Shown: positions 1 to 8,135 of the stretch, piece after piece
How positions within the stretch are numbered: the stretch's first letter is position 1
Layout of the letters: each line of letters begins with the position of its first letter
From: JABDQZ01 sp050049775
GTDB lineage: Bacteria > Pseudomonadota > Gammaproteobacteria > Chromatiales > Chromatiaceae
Reading direction: 5' to 3'
Assembly (NCBI GenBank): GCA_050049775.1
Contig: JASFVP010000044.1
Span: 1 to 33,449 of the forward strand
Length of the DNA stretch: 33,449 bases
Made by a program: the position numbers and the translations under genes
Notes under the pieces: model-generated
Seen by the model: only the letters and a program-made list of their open reading frames with translations
What the model was told of the DNA's origin: nothing
The model's database searches: none

Positions 1-1
1 C

Positions 2-970
2 TCGGCTCCATCACCGGAACCAAGACCGATCAGCGAACCTGACCCGAGCCGGCACGTAATTGCTGAACAGCCCGCCGAGGAAACTGCGGCTTCCATCGAT
101 TTTCACAAGCTGGCGCAAATTCCGGAAGAAGACGACCATCTCGCTCCCCTGTCGGAAGACGAACCGCATAACCAGGGCAACGAAATCTATCGCCTGAAAA
201 ATACCTTGCAAAACCGGCTGGATTCCACCAAAAACCAGTGCAAGGAATTTGAAGGGCTGATGCAGTTATTGCTGGCAGATCTGCGTGAAGCCACCAATGC
301 CACTGAAGTCAGCACCATTCGCGAAATGCTCAAGCGCGCCATCCAGCGTTTGCTGAGCGAACACGAAACTATCTCCGGCAACATTGTCGACGTCGCCAAT
401 GAGCTCAATCGCTTTGGCAATCACTGCGAACAACTCAATCATGAGCTGGGGTTGGTCAAGCGCCTCAGCCTGACCGATGAACTGACACGCCTGCCGAACC
501 GGCGCGCTTTCCTGAAACGCCTGAAGAATGAATCCGGCCGCGTACAACGCTATGGTTATCCACTATCGGTGGCACTGATTGACCTGGACCTGTTCAAGGA
601 AATCAATGACACCTACGGGCATGCCATCGGTGATGAAGTGCTGCAAACCTATACCGAGAAAGTGCTTTCCACTTTCCGTAACTACGATCTGGTGGCACGT
701 TATGGCGGTGAGGAATTTGCCGTGTTGCTGCCGCACACCGATCTGGCCGGCGCCGAGCGCGCGCTCAACAAGGTGCTGCAAAGAACCGTCAATACCGTGA
801 TTCCGGCATCCGAGCACAATCAGGAACTCAAGGTGCCGACCTTCTCGGCCGGTGTCGCGATTTATCATGAAGGTGAGCCGATCGAGTCTGTTATCAACCG
901 CGCCGACAAGGCCATGTACACGGCCAAAAAACTCGGCCGCAATCGGGTTGTCGTCCAGGCCGACAGCTAG
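2..970 (+). CDS. GGDEF diguanylate cyclase, 5' end outside the window
   Basis: This frame is open from the left edge, so the gene is partial; 322 residues are visible and the true start lies upstream. The first ~65 visible residues are acidic, Pro/Glu-rich and probably disordered. A helical segment follows, then a C-terminal GGDEF domain that makes c-di-GMP from two GTP. The active-site motif reads GGEEF (bases 704-718), a catalytically competent variant. The inhibitory I-site RxxD is present as RNYD (bases 677-688), five residues upstream, so product feedback inhibition is expected. Other family signatures are DELTRLPNRRAF, DLDLFKEINDTYGH and ADKAMYTAKKLGRNRV. No membrane segment is visible in this part. 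A TTG at 206 could be an internal start but nothing supports it. The gene ends 4 bases before the end of the convergent HDOD gene, with no room for a terminator. Confidence 0.9.
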   Translation, partial: SAPSPEPRPISEPDPSRHVIAEQPAEETAASIDFHKLAQIPEEDDHLAPLSEDEPHNQGNEIYRLKNTLQNRLDSTKNQCKEFEGLMQLLLADLREATNATEVSTIREMLKRAIQRLLSEHETISGNIVDVANELNRFGNHCEQLNHELGLVKRLSLTDELTRLPNRRAFLKRLKNESGRVQRYGYPLSVALIDLDLFKEINDTYGHAIGDEVLQTYTEKVLSTFRNYDLVARYGGEEFAVLLPHTDLAGAERALNKVLQRTVNTVIPASEHNQELKVPTFSAGVAIYHEGEPIESVINRADKAMYTAKKLGRNRVVVQADS

Positions 971-974
971 TCTC

Positions 975-1823
975 CTAACTGGCGATCCCCATCGAGCTGA
1001 CGACGGACGACAGGTTTTCCTTGCCACGCTGAATGGCATCGGACATTTGCACTTTTTCCAGCTTCAAGGTCATTTCCGGCTGTTCGCTAAGCAGATAACC
1101 AACCGGATCCGTCTCTTCTTCCTCCAGTAAACGCGCCAGGCGATCACAAAGCCGTATCAATCCTGCTTCTGCAACAAATTGTGAGGCTTTCTCCGGTGCA
1201 TGGTGAAAACGCACGGCTTCATAAAGAAACTCCGGTAATCCCCAATGCCGCATCAGTTCACCGCCAACAGCCGCATGATCAAAGCCGATGATTTCCCGTT
1301 CCACCAGATAGCGCATGCGCTTGTCACGCTCATGCAATTCCAGCGAGGTACGAGCCATTTCCGGCAGGCGGTTGTAAATCACCAGGCTGCCGACATCGTG
1401 TAACAGCCCTGCCGTGAACATCGACTGAGTGGTTTTCACCACCGGCACGCGCTGCAATTCCTTGCCGATAAGACCGGTCAGCACGCTGTGATTCCAGAAT
1501 GCATGCATATTGATCAGGTCGTTGGGCAGGCCTTCAAAAAATTCCACCACGCTGATCATCAATACCAGCTCGCGCAGGTCATTCAGCCCCAGGATGGTGA
1601 TCGCATGCGGGATGTCGGTGATTTCCGAGGAAAAGCTGTAATAGGCGCTGTTAACCAACTGCAGCACACGTGCGGTCAGCGCCGGGTCGGTTGAAATGAT
1701 TTCGGAGAAATCCTCCGCACAGGCGGACGGGTCATCAAGCTTTTCAGTGAATTGACGGAACACCTCGGATAACGACGGCAACTCCACCTTGCCACGCACC
1801 AGATCAATTGGCATCAACTGCAT
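975..1823 (-). CDS. HDOD domain protein
   Basis: A 282-residue soluble protein made almost entirely of one HDOD domain (about residues 10-235). Recognisable pieces are the Asp-Pro-Ala-Leu-Thr-Ala-Arg-Val-Leu-Gln-Leu-Val-Asn-Ser stretch (46-59), WNHSVLTG (110-117), GLLHDVG (139-145), FDHAAVGGELMRHWGLP (181-197) and RFHH (205-208). These are the usual HDOD positions. The HD pair (H142, D143) is kept, but the family is generally a non-enzymatic signalling or scaffold module often found near c-di-GMP proteins, which fits both neighbours. The ATG at 1821-1823 is preceded by GGAG at a long 13-base spacing, so the start is not fully certain; Met4 is an alternative. It is convergent with the diguanylate cyclase and divergent from the EAL protein gene. 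Confidence 0.85.
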   Translation of the reverse strand: MQLMPIDLVRGKVELPSLSEVFRQFTEKLDDPSACAEDFSEIISTDPALTARVLQLVNSAYYSFSSEITDIPHAITILGLNDLRELVLMISVVEFFEGLPNDLINMHAFWNHSVLTGLIGKELQRVPVVKTTQSMFTAGLLHDVGSLVIYNRLPEMARTSLELHERDKRMRYLVEREIIGFDHAAVGGELMRHWGLPEFLYEAVRFHHAPEKASQFVAEAGLIRLCDRLARLLEEEETDPVGYLLSEQPEMTLKLEKVQMSDAIQRGKENLSSVVSSMGIAS

Positions 1824-1854
1824 AAATTAAAGTCATCTCCTTCCGTGTAAATTC

Positions 1855-1883
1855 TTGACAAGCTCAGGATCTACAACTATATA
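1855..1883 (+). promoter_or_regulatory. Sigma70-type promoter of the GGDEF-EAL gene
   Basis: A perfect -35 TTGACA (1855-1860) is followed by a 17-base spacer and a -10 TATATA (1878-1883), four of six matches. It lies in an AT-rich divergent spacer and points at the gene starting at 2029, leaving an untranslated leader of about 140 bases with no recognisable riboswitch. Confidence 0.6.
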
Positions 1884-1903
1884 TTTAAACCCGGTCTCTA
1901 ATT

Positions 1904-1909
1904 TTTATA
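1904..1909 (-). promoter_or_regulatory. Possible -10 element of the HDOD gene
   Basis: The minus strand reads TATAAA here, about 80 bases upstream of the HDOD start. No convincing -35 hexamer stands at 16-18 bases, so this is a weak candidate only. Confidence 0.25.
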
Positions 1910-2028
1910 AGAACAATCAGAAAATTACAAAAGATTCTAGACACTTTACCTAAAAATTAACAGATAAACTCAATAGCAAAGTAAAAGGACTGACAATGCT
2001 GTAGTAAACGGTCTTCGCAGGAATAATA

Positions 2029-3852
2029 ATGCTCAAAGAGCTGATACAACCTGACACACGTGCCCTGTCCGTATTGAAAAATGCACGTATCCTCGTCGCC
2101 GATGAGCGCTATCGCGAGCAGGACTCCCTGTATGAAATGCTGCTGCAGGCCGGTTGTACCAGACTCATCCACGCCGACAGTTCCGACCAGATCATCCAGC
2201 TACTGCGTGAAGGTTACCGCAGCGAAAACCGGCAAATCGATTTACTCATCTTCTCCGCCAGCCATCCCAATCTCGACGCCTACCAGCTCAGCCGCACACT
2301 CAGCAAAAACGACATCAACAGCACGCCGATAATGCTGCTGGCTCAGGGCACCGGCTGGTGGGACGAAAATGTCGCTGACCAGGCCTATCAGGCTGGCGCC
2401 ATAGATATCCTGTTCCGGCCACTGCGCGTCAGCGACGCCATCCCGCGGGTCAACCTGGCGCTGCTGTATCGCAATGAGAAGAAAAAACGCCTCGACCAGG
2501 AAGAGAGCCTGAATACGGAGCTGTCGGAACGGCGCATCATGGAAACGCGCCTCAATCACCTGCTCAATCATGATGAGCTTACCGGCCTGCCGAGCCGACA
2601 CCGTCTGGAGTCCGCGTTAAAGATCTCGCTCAACAAATCACACAACCTGCACCGCACCTGCGCGCTGCTGTACATAGACATCGACCACTTCCGTATCATC
2701 AACGACACCATGGGCCATTCACGCGGCGACAAGCTGCTGATCCGCCTCGCTGATTTGTTGCGGCAGTCCGCCCCGGATGACGCGCTGATTGCGCGTATCG
2801 GTTCGGATGAATTCGGTATCCTCATCGATGATGTCGACAAGCTGGTGGCACTCGACCTGGCGCTGATCATCAGCCAGGAGCTCGATGCCCTGATTTGCGG
2901 TGAAATGCAAAGCCACATGAACGTCAACGCCAACATCGGCGTGGTCATGATTCACCCCGGCACCGACACCAAGACCGCCAGTGAAGTGCTGGCACGCGGT
3001 GACCAGGCCTGCCACATTGCCAAGGAAAAGACCGGTAAACGTATTTACCTGTACAATCACCAGGATCCCGAGATCCAGGCGCTGCAGAAAACCCGTCACT
3101 GCGTCACCCTGGTGCGCAAGGCCATCAGTAATGACTGGTTCGAGCTCTACCTGCAGCCAATCGTCAACCTGTACAACAACAGTATTTCGCATTACGAAGT
3201 CCTGCTGCGTCTGATCGACAATACTGGTGAAATGCACTCACCGGCCAATTTCGTGCCGGCGGCGGAAAGCAGCGGCCTGATCAACAAACTGGACTTCTGG
3301 GTAGTGGATCATGCCCTGTCCCTACTGGAACAGGTGCCGATGGAACAGGCCAATGTGCATTTGAGCATCAACCTGTCCGGCGCCGGCCTGCAGACACCGG
3401 CGTTGCTGGAACTGATCAAGACCAAGCTGTCGTTCCACGCGCTCAACCCGGCGCGCATCATGTTCGAGCTGACCGAAACCGCGGCGGTCAAGGACGTGCA
3501 GAAGACCCGCGAAACCATTTCCAAGCTGCGCGCCATCGGTTGCCGCTTTGCGATCGACGACTTCGGCACCGGCTTCAGTTCCTTCAACTACATCAAGAAT
3601 TACCCGGTCGACTTCATCAAGATCGATGGCACCTTCATTCGCAATCTGCTCAGCGAAGCTTCCGACCAGATCCTGGTGCGTTCCATGGTGGATATCGCCC
3701 ACAACCTCGGCAAGAAAGTTATCGCGGAATATGTCGAAAACGCAGAAACCATGGAGTTGTTGCGCAACTACCATGTCGACTTTGCCCAGGGTTATTATCT
3801 TGGCAAACCGGCCCCGGCAGCCGATGTGCTGTCACTCGGCAGGGACTTTTAA
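2029..3852 (+). CDS. Pseudo-receiver - GGDEF - EAL protein, probable c-di-GMP phosphodiesterase
   Basis: A 607-residue cytoplasmic protein with three domains. Residues 20-145 have a receiver-like fold, but the phospho-acceptor position holds Ser76 (DLLIFS) instead of Asp and the conserved Lys is Arg130 (FRPL), so it is unlikely to be phosphorylated. A helical linker (150-178) leads to a GGDEF domain (179-340) with a degenerate GSDEF motif (258-262) and no RxxD inhibitory site, suggesting a regulatory rather than cyclase role. The EAL domain (355-600) looks complete: EVLLR (390-394), SINLS (446-450), FELTE (479-483), IDDFGTGFSS (509-518), DFIKIDG (528-534), AEYVEN (566-571) and QGYYLGKP (587-594). 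Hydrolysis of c-di-GMP is therefore the likely activity. AGGA precedes the ATG. The stop overlaps the stop of the convergent gene. FimX-like proteins also carry degenerate receivers, but this EAL looks active. Confidence 0.92.
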   Translation: MLKELIQPDTRALSVLKNARILVADERYREQDSLYEMLLQAGCTRLIHADSSDQIIQLLREGYRSENRQIDLLIFSASHPNLDAYQLSRTLSKNDINSTPIMLLAQGTGWWDENVADQAYQAGAIDILFRPLRVSDAIPRVNLALLYRNEKKKRLDQEESLNTELSERRIMETRLNHLLNHDELTGLPSRHRLESALKISLNKSHNLHRTCALLYIDIDHFRIINDTMGHSRGDKLLIRLADLLRQSAPDDALIARIGSDEFGILIDDVDKLVALDLALIISQELDALICGEMQSHMNVNANIGVVMIHPGTDTKTASEVLARGDQACHIAKEKTGKRIYLYNHQDPEIQALQKTRHCVTLVRKAISNDWFELYLQPIVNLYNNSISHYEVLLRLIDNTGEMHSPANFVPAAESSGLINKLDFWVVDHALSLLEQVPMEQANVHLSINLSGAGLQTPALLELIKTKLSFHALNPARIMFELTETAAVKDVQKTRETISKLRAIGCRFAIDDFGTGFSSFNYIKNYPVDFIKIDGTFIRNLLSEASDQILVRSMVDIAHNLGKKVIAEYVENAETMELLRNYHVDFAQGYYLGKPAPAADVLSLGRDF

Positions 3853-3858
3853 AAGTCC
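3843..3858. repeat. 16-base perfect palindrome holding both stop codons of two convergent genes
   Basis: GGACTTTTAAAAGTCC is a perfect palindrome. The plus gene ends Asp-Phe-stop inside it and the minus gene also ends Asp-Phe-stop, using the same central TTAA. It might act as a weak bidirectional transcription end, but it is AT-rich and has no loop. Confidence 0.7.
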
Positions 3859-4799
3859 GCTGCCTCGACCTCCAGATACGCGGCACTGATGTGCTGGCCC
3901 AGAATCCGGTCAAAATCTGACCAGTCCTTGTAATCCGACAACAATGGTTCCACATGCGGCTTGATCTCATAATCACTGAGACCCTCGTTGTAGTATTGCT
4001 TGACCGTTTCATAAACCACTGACAGATAGTTCTTGTACAGAGCAGCCGCCTGCTCGCCACTGGGTCCATGGCCCGGCACAAACATGCTGGCGCCGCTGTC
4101 GATGGCTTTCTGCAAGGCTTCGATATTGCCCTGTACGCTGCCGTGCTCCTGACGCACGATGCGATTAGTGGTGGCATTGTCGCCGAGGAACATCACACCA
4201 CGATCAACCGCATAAATCATGATGTCGTTATCGGTATGGGCAAAGCCATTATTGTAGATACGAAACAATTGATCACCGACGCGAATCTCATCGGCATCGA
4301 CCACCTTGTTTTGTGCATTCACCACACGAGTGCCAGCGATCGCGCCTTCGGTCATGCGCATCGCCATGTTGATCCACTCCGTGCCGGCGCCTTGCGCTAC
4401 GCGCGCAATCATTTTCGGGTGCGCATAAATCACCGCATCCGGATAGCGCTCGTGTATGGCCTGATTGCCCAGCCAGTGGTCACCATGCACATGCGTGTTA
4501 AACACTGCGACTACAGCCTGGTCGGTAACCTTGCCGATTTCCTGCAATAACATCTCACCGGTCTGCACACTGCCACCCGGATCGACCACCACCACGCCAA
4601 CTGAGGTCAGCACGAAAGCCGGGTTGTTCATAAAACCCTGGTTTTCGGGTAACGGCACGCCAATCGGACCATGGATGACATACACACCCTCGGCGACCTG
4701 CTGCGGTGTCCAGTCACCTCGAATCGGTGCCGCTTTCTCGGCTGCCACCAGCGGCATGCCGGCAAGCACGGCAAAGACCAACAGCAAGTTTCGTATCAT
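3849..4799 (-). CDS. Periplasmic metallo-beta-lactamase-fold hydrolase
   Basis: A 316-residue exported protein with an N-terminal signal peptide (cleavage likely after PLVAA, residues 16-20). The zinc-binding signature is complete: NTHVHGDHWLGN (101-112, with H103, H105, D107, H108), AHTDND (187-192, H188), GDNAT (206-210, D207) and VPGHGP (241-246, H244). It therefore belongs to the metallo-beta-lactamase superfamily and is predicted to bind two metal ions. The substrate cannot be read from sequence; the arrangement resembles the SoxH-related and class-B-lactamase-like groups. Its ATG overlaps the argG stop as ATGA, so translation is probably coupled to argG, although a periplasmic hydrolase has no obvious role in arginine synthesis. 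Its own stop overlaps that of the convergent EAL protein gene. Confidence 0.88.
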   Translation of the reverse strand: MIRNLLLVFAVLAGMPLVAAEKAAPIRGDWTPQQVAEGVYVIHGPIGVPLPENQGFMNNPAFVLTSVGVVVVDPGGSVQTGEMLLQEIGKVTDQAVVAVFNTHVHGDHWLGNQAIHERYPDAVIYAHPKMIARVAQGAGTEWINMAMRMTEGAIAGTRVVNAQNKVVDADEIRVGDQLFRIYNNGFAHTDNDIMIYAVDRGVMFLGDNATTNRIVRQEHGSVQGNIEALQKAIDSGASMFVPGHGPSGEQAAALYKNYLSVVYETVKQYYNEGLSDYEIKPHVEPLLSDYKDWSDFDRILGQHISAAYLEVEAADF

Positions 4800-6019
4800 G
4801 ACTTTTTCCTTCTCGCCGCCACTTTCAGGCGCAAGGCATTGAGTTTGATGAAGCCTTCGGCATCGGCCTGGTTATAGGCGCCGGCATCGTCTTCAAAGGT
4901 CGCGATGGACTCGTCAAACAGACTGTCGGTTGCGGACTTGCGCCCGGCAACAATGACATTGCCCTTGTAGAGTTTCATCCGGACCTGACCGTTGACCACC
5001 TGCTGGGTCTGGTCGATGGCAGCCTGCAACATCTCGCGCTCCGGACTCCACCAGTAACCGTTGTAAATCAGTTTGGCATAACGTGGCATGAGCTCGTCCT
5101 TGAGATGCCCGGCTTCCCGGTCCAGCGTCAGCGACTCCATGGCGCGATGCGCTTTCAACATGATGGTGCCAGCCGGCGTTTCATAACAGCCGCGCGACTT
5201 CATACCGACATAACGGTTCTCGACGATGTCATCGCGACCGATGCCGTTGGCGCCGCCAATCTGATTGAGTTTTTCCATGACTGCGGCCGGACTCATTTTC
5301 TCGCCGTCCACGGCGACGATGTCACCTTTGGCAAATTCCAGCTCCACATATGTCGGCGTATCCGGCGCACTCTCGGGCGACACCGTCCAGCGCCACATGT
5401 CTTCCTCCGGCTCAGCCCAGGGATCTTCAAGAACGCCGCCTTCATAGGAAATGTGCAGCAGATTGGCGTCCATGGAATACGGCGACTTCTTGCCCTGTTT
5501 GGCAAAGTCGACTTCGATGCCGTGTTCCGCCGCATAAGCCATGAGCTTTTCACGCGACAGCAAATCCCATTCACGCCAGGGTGCGATGATTTTGACTTCA
5601 GGTTTCAACGCATAGGCGCCAAGTTCGAAGCGCACCTGATCATTGCCCTTGCCGGTCGCGCCGTGTGAAATGGCATCGGCGCCGGTCTGGTTGGCGATCT
5701 CGACCAGGCGCTTGGCGATCAGCGGCCGCGCAATCGAGGTACCGAGCAGGTATTCGCCTTCGTAAATCGCATTGGCGCGAAACATCGGAAACACATAATC
5801 GCGCGCAAACTCTTCACGCAGGTCTTCGATGTAGATTTCCTTGATGCCCATGGCCTTGGCTTTGGCGCGCGCCGGCTCCACTTCCTCGCCCTGACCGATA
5901 TCCGCCGTGAAGGTCACCACTTCACAGTGATAAACATCCTGTAACCACTTCAGAATGATGGAAGTATCCAGGCCGCCCGAATAGGCCAGCACCACTTTTT
6001 TGACTGCAGAGGAAGACAT
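4796..6019 (-). CDS. argG: Argininosuccinate synthase
   Basis: A 407-residue enzyme of full family length that joins citrulline and aspartate using ATP in the penultimate step of arginine synthesis. The N-terminal ATP-pyrophosphatase loop AYSGGLDTS (12-20) is intact. Family stretches such as TGADAISHGATGKGNDQVRFE, SPYSMDANLLHISYEGG, GIGRDDIVENRYVGMKSRG and YNGYWWSPE are all recognisable. This is the longer-known argG type 1 rather than the E. coli-like type 2 form. GGAG stands 8 bases before the ATG. Only 39 bases separate it from the VanZ-like gene upstream, and it overlaps the downstream hydrolase gene by 4 bases. No ARG-box-like site was recognised in the short spacer, so it may be transcribed from further upstream. 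Confidence 0.97.
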   Translation of the reverse strand: MSSSAVKKVVLAYSGGLDTSIILKWLQDVYHCEVVTFTADIGQGEEVEPARAKAKAMGIKEIYIEDLREEFARDYVFPMFRANAIYEGEYLLGTSIARPLIAKRLVEIANQTGADAISHGATGKGNDQVRFELGAYALKPEVKIIAPWREWDLLSREKLMAYAAEHGIEVDFAKQGKKSPYSMDANLLHISYEGGVLEDPWAEPEEDMWRWTVSPESAPDTPTYVELEFAKGDIVAVDGEKMSPAAVMEKLNQIGGANGIGRDDIVENRYVGMKSRGCYETPAGTIMLKAHRAMESLTLDREAGHLKDELMPRYAKLIYNGYWWSPEREMLQAAIDQTQQVVNGQVRMKLYKGNVIVAGRKSATDSLFDESIATFEDDAGAYNQADAEGFIKLNALRLKVAARRKKS

Positions 6020-6058
6020 GCGTTGGACTCCAGAAAAACGCCAGAAAATTTTCGCGAA

Positions 6059-7291
6059 TTATACCAGCCCGCGCGTCTTGCGAATACGGTACCAGATCAG
6101 TGCAACCAGCAAGCCGGCCAGAATACCGCTGCTGTCGAGCAGCAGATCCGTCAGCACAAACAGCCGGCCATCGACCACCAGTTGCAATACTTCCGTGGCA
6201 AACGCAAACAACACCAGCGAATACAACACCAGGGCAAACGGCGACTTGCCATAAAAAGCCAGAAAGCTGAAAAAGCCCAGCAAGGCAAACAACAGGCTGT
6301 GGCCGATTTTCTGCATGCTGCGTGCATTCAGCGCAACGCCGTTGTCGACAGGTTCCAACTGTGTGCCGGTCTGTGCCGCTGCCCTGTGCGACTGTTTGTC
6401 CTGTGTTGCTGCCACCTGCTTGTCGTTATGCGAAACAACAGGTTGCGCGTTGCGCACCTGAGTGGGCGCGCTAGCCTTTGGCTCATCGGTACGAAACACA
6501 TCGCCGGCCTGATTGAGCATGCTGAGTGACAGTTTGGCGCCGCTGCTGGCGACCTGAAACATGGTGGCCGGCGGCAACGTCACGCCAATGACGATCAGCA
6601 GCGCACAAGCCAGCACGGCCTTGCCCCAGGCCTGTGTCCAGAAATGGGTATTCAACACCAGCCACATCATGATGGCCGCCCAGACCATGCCAAAAAATTT
6701 CTGCCAGTGCTGATAGGCCGGTTTCCAGACCGCCGGCAGGATGCGGATATCATCAAAGGCGGCCTTCCCGGACTTGCCATAGTGCGCCAGTTCAACCCAG
6801 CCCTGACTGGCGAAACCCGGCACTTCAATCAACACGGTGAACTGCCGCCAGTCAGTATCGCCGGAGCTGTAACCGACATTGTGCGGATGTGACCAGTGCA
6901 CCCGGCCGTCACTGTCTTCAAAATACACCATGATGCGCGCCGCATCCCAGGCGTAACGACCATTCTGCAAAGCCTCGGTACGGATGCGCCCCGAGCATAC
7001 CAGCAGGTCACCGGCAAACGCCGGCAGGCTGTAACGCAAACGCGCATGCGGTTGCAGCTCGACATAAGCAGTCTCATCACTCCAACTGATACTGCCCTGC
7101 TCTCGCTGCCAACCGGACAGGTCGGTGACGTTATCAAACTGGCCGGTATCCAGCAGCAGGTCCACATCAATATCCTGCCAGGGCTGGTACAAGTTGAAAA
7201 ACAGCCACATCAGCAGCAGGAACAACGTGGCCACCTGCAGACGTAAAGGCAGTAGCTTGCGCCAGCTCTCAGTTGGCATGTTCCTGTCCAT
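6059..7291 (-). CDS. Membrane protein with periplasmic sandwich-like domain and C-terminal VanZ-like domain
   Basis: A 410-residue membrane protein. One membrane segment (about 18-34) is followed by an exported domain (40-190) of beta-sandwich character, with DWRQFTVLIEVPGFASQGWVELAHYG and FDDIRIL typical of carbohydrate-binding-like folds. Further membrane segments lie at about 200-215, 223-241, 331-347, 351-372 and 384-403. A polar Gln/Ala-rich loop (250-325) separates the middle pair from the end. The last part carries the VanZ signature TEVLQLVVDGR (366-376) and TDLLLDSSGILAG (381-393). VanZ-like domains occur in envelope proteins of mostly unknown biochemical role. The start overlaps the end of the upstream hydrolase gene by 23 bases; Met5, just behind AGGAAC, would reduce this to 11 bases and is a real alternative. 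Confidence 0.8.
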   Translation of the reverse strand: MDRNMPTESWRKLLPLRLQVATLFLLLMWLFFNLYQPWQDIDVDLLLDTGQFDNVTDLSGWQREQGSISWSDETAYVELQPHARLRYSLPAFAGDLLVCSGRIRTEALQNGRYAWDAARIMVYFEDSDGRVHWSHPHNVGYSSGDTDWRQFTVLIEVPGFASQGWVELAHYGKSGKAAFDDIRILPAVWKPAYQHWQKFFGMVWAAIMMWLVLNTHFWTQAWGKAVLACALLIVIGVTLPPATMFQVASSGAKLSLSMLNQAGDVFRTDEPKASAPTQVRNAQPVVSHNDKQVAATQDKQSHRAAAQTGTQLEPVDNGVALNARSMQKIGHSLLFALLGFFSFLAFYGKSPFALVLYSLVLFAFATEVLQLVVDGRLFVLTDLLLDSSGILAGLLVALIWYRIRKTRGLV

Positions 7292-8060
7292 CGAGCAGAC
7301 GCTGCAGCTGTTCGATAAACTGTTGCGGTTGCTCGGCGTACAGCCAGTGGCCGGCGCCGTAAATCACTGCGAGCGACATTTGTGGAAACAATCTGTGCAT
7401 AACATCAGTGTAGTCAGGCTGGATGTAATCGGAATGCTCGCCCTTGAGAAACAGGGTTTTGCCGGAAAAAAATTCTTCTGTTTCAGGAAAGCCGCTGATC
7501 TGATCCATGCCCGCCTGCAGTGCCGGCAGATTGATGCGCCAGTGCCAGTTGTTGTCCTTGCGCAGCAGATTTTGCAGCAAATAGGCGCGCACCGGTGCTT
7601 CGGGAATGCTTTGCGCCATTTGGTCATCCGCCTGCTGACGACTTTCCAGACCGTGCATGTCAATCTGGCTCATGGCCCTGAAAATATGGTCAAAACGCTG
7701 GCTGTGATAGTGCACCGGCGCTATGTCGGCCACCAGCAGTTTTTCAACGCGCTCCGGATGCTGTAACGCCAGCCACATCGCCAGTTTACCGCCCATACTG
7801 TGACCAACCAGATTGACCCGTGCCAGCCCCAGTTCGTCCATCAGGTGCAGCACGTCCTGGGTCATATCGGCATAGCTGCACGAATCGGCATGCGGCGAAC
7901 GGCCGTGATTGCGCAAGTCGGGAAGAATAACCGGATAGCGGTCGGTAAACGCACGTGCAACGGTCTGCCAGTTGGCTGACGAACCCAGCAGACCGTGCAG
8001 CATCAACAGCGGCTCGCCACTGCTGTCCGGGGATAACTCGCGATAATAAAGCTTTAACAC
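7269..8060 (-). CDS. Alpha/beta hydrolase, YbfF-like esterase
   Basis: A single-domain alpha/beta hydrolase of about 263 residues from the start chosen here. The oxyanion motif LHGLLGS, the family stretch LPDLRNHGRSPH, the nucleophile elbow GHSMGG and the histidine motif GAGHWLYAEQP are present; with FLKGEHSDYI supplying a plausible acid, the Ser-Asp-His triad is complete. The DIAPVHY stretch and overall length match YbfF-type acyl-CoA/ester hydrolases better than BioH. The start is uncertain: the frame is open up to a TTG at 8081, but the GTG at 8058-8060 gives an N-terminus (LKLYYREL) like known homologues. A 12-codon reading frame with its own ribosome binding site ends directly before that GTG. 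It lies between lpdA and the VanZ-like gene and overlaps the latter. Confidence 0.85.
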   Translation of the reverse strand: MLKLYYRELSPDSSGEPLLMLHGLLGSSANWQTVARAFTDRYPVILPDLRNHGRSPHADSCSYADMTQDVLHLMDELGLARVNLVGHSMGGKLAMWLALQHPERVEKLLVADIAPVHYHSQRFDHIFRAMSQIDMHGLESRQQADDQMAQSIPEAPVRAYLLQNLLRKDNNWHWRINLPALQAGMDQISGFPETEEFFSGKTLFLKGEHSDYIQPDYTDVMHRLFPQMSLAVIYGAGHWLYAEQPQQFIEQLQRLLDGQEHAN

Positions 8061-8061
8061 C

Positions 8062-8100
8062 TCAGTTCCGGCCAGCGCCAAACCGCATGTCGTCGTCCAT
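8062..8100 (-). other. Possible 12-codon leader peptide before the hydrolase gene
   Basis: ATG at 8098-8100 follows GGAAGG closely and encodes MDDDMRFGAGRN, then TGA at 8062-8064. The GTG start of the hydrolase comes one base after this stop, so translational coupling is possible. The other explanation is that this is the true N-terminus displaced by a one-base shift. Confidence 0.25.
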
Positions 8101-8135
8101 TACCTTCCAGGTAAAACGTTTTGCAGGTCCGCTGA

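Noticed and set aside
1861..2028. c-di-GMP riboswitch in the long leader of the GGDEF-EAL gene
   Set aside because: None of the conserved riboswitch core sequence could be found; the leader is simply AT-rich.
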